From GCA-003244245 sp036501085 (GTDB lineage Bacteria; Actinomycetota; Actinomycetes; Mycobacteriales; Pseudonocardiaceae), in contig DASYAZ010000127.1 of the NCBI GenBank assembly GCA_036501085.1, forward strand, positions 1 through 12,880: a stretch of 12,880 nucleotides of DNA, given 5' to 3'. This document shows, in pieces, positions 1 through 5,970 of the stretch. The notes beneath the pieces are model-generated. The model had not been told where the DNA came from and searched no databases. It saw only the letters and a list, made by a program, of their open reading frames with translations. The first letter of the stretch is position 1, and each line of letters begins with the position of its first letter. Position numbers and translations under genes: made by a program.

Positions 1-26
1 CTCGAAGCGACGTGTGTCACAACCCG

Positions 27-1859
27 TTAGTTGGTCAGGGTATCCAGGATCTGTTTCCCGTAGCGCGCCAGCTTGGCCTCGCCGACACCGCTGATGGAGC
101 TGAGCTCGGCGAGGCTTGCGGGGGCCTCGGTCGCTATCTGACGCAAGGTCGCGTCGTGGAAGATCACATAGGCGGGAACTCCCTGTTCTTTCGCGGTGGT
201 GGCGCGCCAGGCGCGGAGCCGCTCGAACACTGGCAGATGCTTCTCCGACAGCTCGGGAGGAGCGGTAGCCCGGGGCTTGGTGGTCCTGGTGGCCGCCACT
301 CGCTCAGGTTCGCGGCGCAGCAGGACCTGACGTCGCCGGCTCAGCACCTCGTTACTGGATGCGGTGAGCACCAACGTTCCGTAGTCCCCCTCGACGGCGA
401 GTAGGCGCTGGGCGAGCAGCTGCCGCACGACGCCGCGCCATTCGCCCTCACCCAGCTCGCTACCGATGCCGAACACCGTCAGGCTGTCGTGGCCGAACTG
501 GGTAACCTTGGGCGTCCGCTTGCCGAGCAGGATGTCGATCACCTGCCCGGCCCCGAATTTCTGGTGACGTTCCCGCTCGAGCCGGAACACGGTGGAGAGC
601 AGCTTCTGCGCGGCGATCGTGCCGTCCCAGGATTCCGGTGGCGACAGGCAGGTGTCGCAGTTGCCGCATGCCTCGGCCTGCTGGCCGAAATAGCCCAGCA
701 GTTGGGTGCGGCGGCACGTCACCGTCTCGCAGAGAGCCAGCATGGCGTCGAGGTGGGTGGCGAGGCGGCGCCGGTGGGCGAGGTCGCCCTCACCGGCGTC
801 GATCAGCTTGCGCTGCTGGACGACGTCGGCCAGCCCGTAGGCCAGCCACGCAGTGGAGGGTAGGCCATCCCGCCCGGCCCGGCCGGTCTCCTGGTAATAC
901 CCCTCGACCGACTTGGGCAGGTCGAGATGGGCGACGAAGCGGACGTCGGGTTTGTCGATGCCCATGCCGAAGGCAATCGTGGCCACCATGACCAGGCCGT
1001 CCTCGCGCAGGAATCGTGCCTGGTTCGCGGCTCTGGTGGCTGCGGCGAGCCCCGCGTGATAGGGCAGCGCCTCGATCCCGCTCTCGGTGAGGAACTGCGC
1101 CGTACGCTCGACCGCGGCCCGGGACAGGCAGTAGACGATGCCTGCGTCGCCGGGATGCTCGGTGCGCAGCAGCGCCAGCAGTTGCCTGCGGGGCTCGTTC
1201 TTGCCCACGACCCGGTACTGGATATTCGGGCGATCGAAGCTTGCGACGAAGTGCTGGGCGCCCCCCAGGTTCAGCCGGGAGGCGATCTCGGCGTGGGTCG
1301 CCTGGGTTGCCGTTGCGGTCAAGGCGATACGCGGCACCGTGGGCCAGCGTTCGTGCAGCGCGGACAGCGCGAGGTAGTCGGGGCGGAAATCGTGCCCCCA
1401 CTGCGCCACGCAGTGCGCCTCGTCGATGGCGAACAGGGAGACCCGGCCGCGGTCGAGCAGGGTGCCCGTCGGTTCCACCCGCAACCGCTCCGGCGCCAGG
1501 TACAGCAGGTCCAACTCGCCGGCGAGAAACGCCGACTCGACCTGGCGGCGCTCGTGGGGCAGCTGGGTCGAGTTGAGGAACCCAGCCCGAACACCTAGCG
1601 CGACCAGAGCATCGACTTGATCCTGCATCAGCGCGATGAGCGGTGAGATGACCACGCCGGTGCCGTCCCGGACGAGGGAGGGAATCTGGTAGCACAACGA
1701 CTTGCCACCACCGGTCGGCATGAGCACCAGCGCGTCACCACCGGCGATGACGTGGTCGATGATCTCCTGCTGAGCTCCCCGGAACGAGTCGTAGCCGAAG
1801 ATCCGGCGCAACATCTGCAGCGCATCGCTCGGGCCGGTACTCGCTTCGCTGGCAGCCAT
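27..1859 (-). CDS. recQ: ATP-dependent DNA helicase RecQ
   Basis: Superfamily 2 3'-5' DNA helicase acting in recombination and replication-fork repair in the cytoplasm. With the start at 1859 the protein has 610 residues, close to the usual RecQ length. Seen in order: the RecQ-type FRGAQ (motif 0) near residue 26, Walker A MPTGGGKS (47-54), DEAH box (146-149) followed by the aromatic-rich loop QWGHDFRP, motif V around AFGMGIDKP (297-304), motif VI QETGRAGRDG (323-332), zinc-binding cysteines C382, C398, C401 and C404, a winged-helix RQC region, and a C-terminal HRDC domain (about 542-606). All modules are present and intact. The frame opens further upstream to 1916, but the start at 1859 puts the family N-terminus in register. 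It has AGGA 8 bases before it; the overlapping TAGGAT could instead be a -10 box for a leaderless message. It is divergent from the monooxygenase operon. Confidence 0.96.
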   Translation of the reverse strand: MAASEASTGPSDALQMLRRIFGYDSFRGAQQEIIDHVIAGGDALVLMPTGGGKSLCYQIPSLVRDGTGVVISPLIALMQDQVDALVALGVRAGFLNSTQLPHERRQVESAFLAGELDLLYLAPERLRVEPTGTLLDRGRVSLFAIDEAHCVAQWGHDFRPDYLALSALHERWPTVPRIALTATATQATHAEIASRLNLGGAQHFVASFDRPNIQYRVVGKNEPRRQLLALLRTEHPGDAGIVYCLSRAAVERTAQFLTESGIEALPYHAGLAAATRAANQARFLREDGLVMVATIAFGMGIDKPDVRFVAHLDLPKSVEGYYQETGRAGRDGLPSTAWLAYGLADVVQQRKLIDAGEGDLAHRRRLATHLDAMLALCETVTCRRTQLLGYFGQQAEACGNCDTCLSPPESWDGTIAAQKLLSTVFRLERERHQKFGAGQVIDILLGKRTPKVTQFGHDSLTVFGIGSELGEGEWRGVVRQLLAQRLLAVEGDYGTLVLTASSNEVLSRRRQVLLRREPERVAATRTTKPRATAPPELSEKHLPVFERLRAWRATTAKEQGVPAYVIFHDATLRQIATEAPASLAELSSISGVGEAKLARYGKQILDTLTN

Positions 1860-1910
1860 CGCGGGAATCCTAGGACCCTCGCCAGCCCCGATGCGGCGGC
1901 ACCAACACAT

Positions 1911-1933
1911 TTCCAACCGGGTTCCAATCCGGG
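1911..1933. repeat. Tandem TTCCAA direct repeat, 11-base spacing
   Basis: TTCCAACCGGG (1911-1921) is followed directly by TTCCAATCCGGG (1922-1933), so two TTCCAA boxes sit 11 bases apart on the same helix face. Direct repeats at about 11 or 22 bases are the usual operator layout for SARP and PhoP-type regulators, and a SARP-class gene lies in this window. A link to that protein is inference. The repeats lie about 42 bases upstream of the proposed -10 at 1975, which is farther than in typical SARP sites. Confidence 0.5.
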
Positions 1934-1986
1934 TGCCTGATGGTGGGTGCGCCGGACCGGGGAGATGCTCACAATAGTGTTCTCAA

Positions 1987-2021
1987 GAGCCGCAGGGGCG
2001 GACCAGGAGCCGCGGGGGCGG
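1987..2021 (+). repeat. Two 15-base direct repeats, 20 bases apart, in the operon leader
   Basis: GAGCCGCAGGGGCGG (1987-2001) recurs as GAGCCGCGGGGGCGG (2007-2021), with one mismatch in 15 positions. The spacing of 20 bases is close to two helical turns. The repeats span the expected transcript start and leader of the monooxygenase-peroxidase operon, and the second copy runs into its ribosome binding site. They could be a regulator site or a local duplication in G-rich DNA. Confidence 0.55.
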
Positions 2022-2031
2022 GAGAGTCGCC

Positions 2032-3516
2032 ATGCCACACGAGCCCGGAGACCACGCAGTGGTCTTGGGCGCGAGCATGGCTGGGTTGCTGGCCGCCCGG
2101 GTGCTCACTGACTCCTACCGGCAGGTCACGGTGATCGACCGGGATGCCATGCCCGAGATCGGCGTGCATCGGCGCGGGGTGCCTCAGGGGCGCCATCATC
2201 ACGCCCTGCAACCGCGCGGCCGGGCGGTATTGGAGGAGTTGTTCCCCGGTTTCACCGCGCAAGCTCTGCAGGTCGGCGCCAAGTCGGGAGACGCGTTGGC
2301 GCGCTGCCGGTGGTTGCTCTCCGGGTCCCGGTTGCGGCAGGCCGATATCGGCCTGGCGGGCCTGGTCGCCAGCCGACCGCTCCTCGAGGGCCAGGTTCGG
2401 GCCCGGGTGCTGGCGTTGCCTGGTGTGAGGTTGCTGGAACGCGCTGACATCGCCGGCTTGACCACCACCGCTGGGCGCCGGGTCACCGGGGTGCAGGTGC
2501 GCGATCGGCACGGGGATCACGATCACCTGCCGGCGGACCTCGTCGTCGATGCCACCGGCCGCGGCTCACGAACGCCGGTCTGGCTGGCGGAGTGGGGCTA
2601 CCAGCCGCCGTCCGAGGACCGGGTGGAGATCAGGCTGGGATATGCCACCCGGACCTACCGGCTGCGTCCTGGAGCCCTCGGGCGGGACGGGCTGATCCTC
2701 ATCACTGGCACCCCGGCCAACTCGAGGACGGGCGTGCTCGGTCCGCTGGAGGGAGGCCGGCACATGGTGACCTTGGGGGGGATCCTCGGCGATTACCCGC
2801 CGACCGACCGGGCCGGCTTCGAGCACTTCGCGGCGAGCTTGCCTTTCGCCGACATCTCCGAGGCGCTCCATGGCGCGCAGCCGGTGGACGACCCGGTCGC
2901 ATTCAAATTCCCAGCCAGTGTGCGGCGCCGCTACGAGCGCCTGCGCCAGTTCCCGGAAGGCCTGCTGGTGCTCGGGGACGCGGTGTGCTCGTTCAATCCC
3001 GTCTTCGGTCAGGGCATGACCGTGGCCGCCAACCAGGCTCTGGCGCTGCGCCGGTTGCTGGCGCACAGCAGGTGTCCCGCACCCGGGCCGTACTTCCGGG
3101 CGATCGGGAAAACGATCGACCAACCCTGGGATTTCACCGTGAGTGCGGATCTGGCTTTCCCGGGCGTTCCCGGCACCCGCACCCGCAGGATCCGGATAAC
3201 CAATGCCTACCTGCCTCGGCTGCTCGCCGCGGCCGGCTCGGACGTAGCGTTGGGTGCGGCATACCTCCGGGTCCTGTGGCTGCTCGACGGGACCGGGGGG
3301 TTGATGCGGCCAGATCGTGTGCTGCGAGTGTGGTGGGGCAACCGCCGAAAATCCAATGTCAATGCCAAAGACAGTAACAATGCTGCCGTTTCAGGGAGGT
3401 GTCGCGATGGCGTTGAGCCTGAATTTCACAGCTCCGATCAAGCAGGACCCGGAGTCGCAACAGCGTTTGCAGCAGCTGTCCGCAGTATTCGCAGAGCAGG
3501 TCCAGCCGATGATTGA
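2032..3516 (+). CDS. FAD-dependent monooxygenase/oxidoreductase, first gene of the peroxidase operon
   Basis: Group A flavin monooxygenase-like protein, expected to oxidise a small organic substrate with FAD and NAD(P)H; the substrate is unknown. Visible motifs: N-terminal Rossmann strand with GASMAG (13-18), the acidic end of beta-2 in VIDRD, the RRGVPQGRHHHAL segment (47-59) typical of this subfamily, VVDATGRGSR (171-180) in the place of the DG motif, and the second FAD motif LGDAVCSFNPVFGQGM (314-329). The start has GGAGAG 5 bases before it. The family normally ends near residue 438, after the RVWWGNRR segment. Here the frame continues about 56 residues of low-complexity, unfamily-like sequence and overlaps the next gene by 110 bases. 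A small indel or lost stop near 3350 is likely. Mature length is therefore uncertain; the catalytic part looks intact. Confidence 0.85.
   Translation: MPHEPGDHAVVLGASMAGLLAARVLTDSYRQVTVIDRDAMPEIGVHRRGVPQGRHHHALQPRGRAVLEELFPGFTAQALQVGAKSGDALARCRWLLSGSRLRQADIGLAGLVASRPLLEGQVRARVLALPGVRLLERADIAGLTTTAGRRVTGVQVRDRHGDHDHLPADLVVDATGRGSRTPVWLAEWGYQPPSEDRVEIRLGYATRTYRLRPGALGRDGLILITGTPANSRTGVLGPLEGGRHMVTLGGILGDYPPTDRAGFEHFAASLPFADISEALHGAQPVDDPVAFKFPASVRRRYERLRQFPEGLLVLGDAVCSFNPVFGQGMTVAANQALALRRLLAHSRCPAPGPYFRAIGKTIDQPWDFTVSADLAFPGVPGTRTRRIRITNAYLPRLLAAAGSDVALGAAYLRVLWLLDGTGGLMRPDRVLRVWWGNRRKSNVNAKDSNNAAVSGRCRDGVEPEFHSSDQAGPGVATAFAAAVRSIRRAGPADD
3394..3400 (+). promoter_or_regulatory. Strong ribosome binding site deciding the start of the 151-residue gene
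   Basis: GGGAGGT at 3394-3400 lies 6 bases before the ATG at 3407. It rules out the upstream in-frame ATGs at 3317, 3353 and 3359, which lack such a site. Confidence 0.85.
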
Positions 3517-3862
3517 CGCAGTACTGGCTGAATCGGAACTAGTTCATTTCGCACGGATTCTGGTCATCGACAACAAGTACATCCAGGTTCTCACTGAATT
3601 CGATGGCGACCCGATGCAGTATACAGAGTTCTTCCGTACCAGGCTCCCGCATGTCTTCGAGCAGATCTTCTCCCTGGTGGAGAACGCTCCGCCCTGGGCG
3701 GAGATCAACAATCCCAACGACTTCTACGAATACACCCACGGGCTCAACCTGAAGGCGCTGGGCACATCGGGGGATGCCGCCTACGATCACGGTTACCTGT
3801 TCTCGGCGCTGGGGGACGCCACTGTCCGGGAGATCAAAAAACAGTTCGTACCGGCCGGCTGA
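3407..3862 (+). CDS. Small alpha/beta protein of unknown function paired with the DyP peroxidase
   Basis: A 151-residue soluble protein with no signal peptide or membrane segment. I do not recognise a named family with certainty. Residues 47-90 (VHFARILVIDNKYIQVLTEFDGD, split here by strand) read as two beta strands, a turn carrying EFDGD, and a long helix. This pattern resembles ferredoxin-like dimeric alpha/beta barrel proteins, which is also the fold unit of DyP peroxidases; that similarity is an inference by eye. The N-terminal 45 residues are helical and Gln/Glu-rich, and the C-terminus is basic (REIKKQFV). The stop lies 9 bases before the DyP start, so the two are surely cotranscribed. 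It may be a partner, a heme- or substrate-handling accessory, or a split domain of the peroxidase. The first 200 bases are less GC-rich than the neighbours. Confidence 0.7.
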   Translation: MALSLNFTAPIKQDPESQQRLQQLSAVFAEQVQPMIDAVLAESELVHFARILVIDNKYIQVLTEFDGDPMQYTEFFRTRLPHVFEQIFSLVENAPPWAEINNPNDFYEYTHGLNLKALGTSGDAAYDHGYLFSALGDATVREIKKQFVPAG

Positions 3863-3871
3863 GGCGCGACG

Positions 3872-5230
3872 ATGAAGGTCGACCTGTGCGGGGTACAGGC
3901 TTTGGTCCCCAGCCCGTATCGGCGTCCGAGATCCTGTTACCTGATCTTCCACTTCGGCCACGGTGACGGAGCCCGGGACTTCCTCGGTGCGCTGGCGCGC
4001 GGCGTGACCATGGCCGACTTCGACCGGGAGAACGCACCAGACCCCCTGCTCAACGTCGGTGTCACTTACCAGGGCATGGGTGCGCTCGGGGTGGACCCGG
4101 CCGTGCTGGCGAAGTTCGACGCGATCTTCAAACTCGGACCGCACGCGGTGGGCCTGAGCCTTGGCGACGTACCTGGTAGTTCGAGCGATCCGGGCACCTG
4201 GTGGGAGGGCCGGTTCACGACCGAGGATGTGCACTGCATCGTGCATGTCCACGCCTGGTCCGACGATGCCATCCAGCAGGCGATGCGCGAGTTGCGTGAC
4301 TCAGCACACAACAGCGGGGTCACCGAGCTGATCCCGCGCCGGGATGGTTCGACCCTGCAGGCGTGCTCCCTCGGCGGGGCCAAGCTGCACTTCGGCTACA
4401 CCGATGGCATCTCGCACCCCGATGTGTGCTGGGACGATGATGATGTCCGGGGCCCGGCACAGATCAATTTCCGGAACTTCCTGCTCGGCTACTCCACCAC
4501 TGAGTATCCCTCCGCCCCGGCCGGTGGCCCGGCTGCCGATCTTGCTCGCGGCGGCACCTACGGGGTGTTCCGGTGGATCTATCAGGATGTGGCCGCATTC
4601 AACCTGTTCCTGAGCGTCCAGGGCCCGCGACTGTTCCCGGACCGTCCTCCCGACGAGGCCGAGGAGCTGCTCGCGGCCAAGATGTTGGGCCGCTGGCGCG
4701 ATGGCACGCCGCTGGTGCTCTCACCTGACCGTCCGGACCCGGTGTTGGCCACCCGTAACGACTTCGGCTACGCGACCGAAGATCCGGATGGCCGGCGGTG
4801 CCCGTTCTCCGCCCACATCCGGGTCGTGAACCCCCGGGACACGCCCCTCGACCCGATCGTGGTCGAGGGGGTGCCCAGCGTCCTACGGCGGGGGATGCCC
4901 TACGGTCCGCCGCTTCAGGGCACCACCGACGACGGCGCCGACCGCGGCCTGATGGGGGTGTTCCTGTGTGCTGATTTGCGCAAGCAGGTTTATTCCTTGA
5001 CCAGCTGGATGATGCGCAATGATTTCAGCCCTGTTTATGACGCGAATCGCCGGGTCCAGGACCCCGTGCTGGGTAACCGGGCCATTCCAGGAGCGTGCCC
5101 GGACTTCACGCTGCCCGCAGCCGATGGTGACATGACCGTCAAGAATTTGCCGGATTTCGTTCGTACGAAAGGTTCGGCCTTCTTGCTCTATCCGGGAAAG
5201 GCTACTCTAGCGGCGCTGTCCAAGCGCTGA
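3872..5230 (+). CDS. DyP-type heme peroxidase
   Basis: Dye-decolorizing-type peroxidase, a heme enzyme that uses hydrogen peroxide to oxidise phenolic, dye-like or natural-product substrates. The 452-residue length fits the larger DyP classes. Diagnostic residues are all present: the GXXDG motif GYTDG (175-179) with the distal Asp178, the proximal heme ligand His315 in CPFSAHIR (310-317), and the distal Arg339 in RRGMPYGP (339-346). The C-terminal heme-pocket segments LMGVFLCADLRKQ (360-372) and QDPVLGNR (396-403) also match. No Tat or Sec signal is seen and no encapsulin cargo tail of the LGIGSLKG kind, so it is probably free in the cytoplasm. The ribosome site GAGG (3861-3864) overlaps the stop of the preceding gene. 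The gene converges with the sigma gene with a 5-base gap and no terminator hairpin. Confidence 0.95.
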   Translation: MKVDLCGVQALVPSPYRRPRSCYLIFHFGHGDGARDFLGALARGVTMADFDRENAPDPLLNVGVTYQGMGALGVDPAVLAKFDAIFKLGPHAVGLSLGDVPGSSSDPGTWWEGRFTTEDVHCIVHVHAWSDDAIQQAMRELRDSAHNSGVTELIPRRDGSTLQACSLGGAKLHFGYTDGISHPDVCWDDDDVRGPAQINFRNFLLGYSTTEYPSAPAGGPAADLARGGTYGVFRWIYQDVAAFNLFLSVQGPRLFPDRPPDEAEELLAAKMLGRWRDGTPLVLSPDRPDPVLATRNDFGYATEDPDGRRCPFSAHIRVVNPRDTPLDPIVVEGVPSVLRRGMPYGPPLQGTTDDGADRGLMGVFLCADLRKQVYSLTSWMMRNDFSPVYDANRRVQDPVLGNRAIPGACPDFTLPAADGDMTVKNLPDFVRTKGSAFLLYPGKATLAALSKR

Positions 5231-5235
5231 TCGGG

Positions 5236-5850
5236 CTATGTCAGGTCGTGTTCGTCGAGCATGTCCCGAAGCTGGCGCAGTGCTCGCGCTCGAGTGGGCC
5301 CGATCCCGCCGGCCGGGATTCCCGCGGTGCGGGCCACCTCGGCATAGGAGCGGGGCTGGTCGGTGAACAGCATCCACACCAGGGTTTCCCGGCGGGGCGA
5401 CAACTCGGCGACGAGTTTGCGCAGGTTCTGTGCGGTATCCGCGTCGATGACGCGTTGCTCGGGGCCGACTGACGGGTCGGCGACAGTTTCCGGTGGCAGG
5501 TCGACGAGGTTCGAGATGAGTTTGACCTGGCGCAAGATGTGCAGGCACTCCCGACGAGCGGTGGTTGCCAGCCATCCACCGAGCCGGTCGGGAAACTGCA
5601 CCCGGTGGGCGTTCTCGGCGAGCCGCAACCAGGTCATCTGCACCGCGTCGAGTGCGTCGGCCTCCTGCAGCCGGAACGAGCGGACCGTCGTGGAGACGAG
5701 CTTGCCGTACCGGTGGAAGATCTCTTCCCACGCTGCTGGATCCCCATCGCTGATTTCCTGCAGCAGGCTGCCCACCTCATCGACGCTGTCGCTGTCGATC
5801 CGGTCGCTGTCGCTGTCGGTGGGGGCATAGCTCATGGTGGCGGCGGTCAT
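5236..5850 (-). CDS. ECF-like sigma-70 family RNA polymerase sigma factor
   Basis: A 204-residue protein with sigma region 2 at about 37-107 (DPAAWEEIFHRYG, then DALDAVQMTWLRL and WLATTARRECLHILR) and region 4 at about 148-197 (LSPRRETLVWMLF, then YAEVARTAGIPAGGIG and RARALRQLRDML). It should direct RNA polymerase to a small set of promoters. The N-terminus is acidic and repetitive (DSDSD, then DSDS). No anti-sigma gene is adjacent. The start at 5850 has no close ribosome site, but it overlaps the stop of a 13-codon ORF in an ATGA junction, so it is probably translated by coupling. An alternative start at residue 6 also lacks a ribosome site. It lies downstream of the SARP-class gene on the same strand with a 120-base gap, and may be its target or partner. 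Confidence 0.87.
   Translation of the reverse strand: MTAATMSYAPTDSDSDRIDSDSVDEVGSLLQEISDGDPAAWEEIFHRYGKLVSTTVRSFRLQEADALDAVQMTWLRLAENAHRVQFPDRLGGWLATTARRECLHILRQVKLISNLVDLPPETVADPSVGPEQRVIDADTAQNLRKLVAELSPRRETLVWMLFTDQPRSYAEVARTAGIPAGGIGPTRARALRQLRDMLDEHDLT
5784..5818. repeat. Short direct repeat encoding the Asp/Ser-rich N-terminus of the sigma factor
   Basis: CGCTGTCGCTGTCG occurs at 5784-5797 and again at 5805-5818. Each copy is itself two GCTGTC units. On the coding strand it gives two Asp-Ser-Asp-Ser blocks separated by Arg-Ile-Asp. It is a low-complexity stretch prone to length change. Confidence 0.8.
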
Positions 5851-5888
5851 GGGAATCCCGGTCCTGTGGTCTGGTCGATGTCAGTCAT
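5847..5888 (-). CDS. 13-codon leader ORF translationally coupled to the sigma gene
   Basis: ATG at 5888 opens MTDIDQTTGPGFP and stops at 5847-5849, where the stop TGA overlaps the sigma start ATG as ATGA. AGGGAG (5897-5902) lies 8 bases before its start and is the only good ribosome site in this gap; the sigma start has none at normal distance. This arrangement is what translational coupling looks like. The peptide has no recognisable family. Expression is inferred from the ribosome site and the overlap only. Confidence 0.5.
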   Translation of the reverse strand: MTDIDQTTGPGFP

Positions 5889-5970
5889 CGCGGGTGCTCC
5901 CTGCGGGTACTCAGCTACGCCCACCGTTCGCCACCGTGCTTGGCTCCGGATTGGTGGTGGATTGGAGCGA

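Larger units (their letters stand above)
1860..2031. promoter_or_regulatory. Divergent intergenic region between recQ and the monooxygenase-peroxidase operon
   Basis: This 172-base gap must contain promoters in both directions. On the plus strand TAGTGT (1975-1980) fits the actinobacterial -10 pattern TAnnnT and would place the transcript start near 1987, giving a leader of about 45 bases. No good -35 is visible. On the minus strand TAGGAT (1867-1872) lies 7 bases before the recQ start. The gap also holds tandem TTCCAA repeats (1911-1933) and two 15-base repeats (1987-2021), listed separately. GGAGAG at 2021-2026 is the ribosome binding site of the monooxygenase gene. The promoter calls are inference from pattern only. 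Confidence 0.45.

Noticed and set aside
790..1695. Long reading frames opposite or out of phase with recQ
   Set aside because: Their Arg/Pro/Gly-rich translations are typical high-GC shadows, and recQ motifs are intact in the chosen frame.
5195..5230. Encapsulin cargo tail on the DyP peroxidase
   Set aside because: The C-terminus (PGKATLAALSKR) does not carry the LGIGSLKG-like tail, and no encapsulin gene is nearby.
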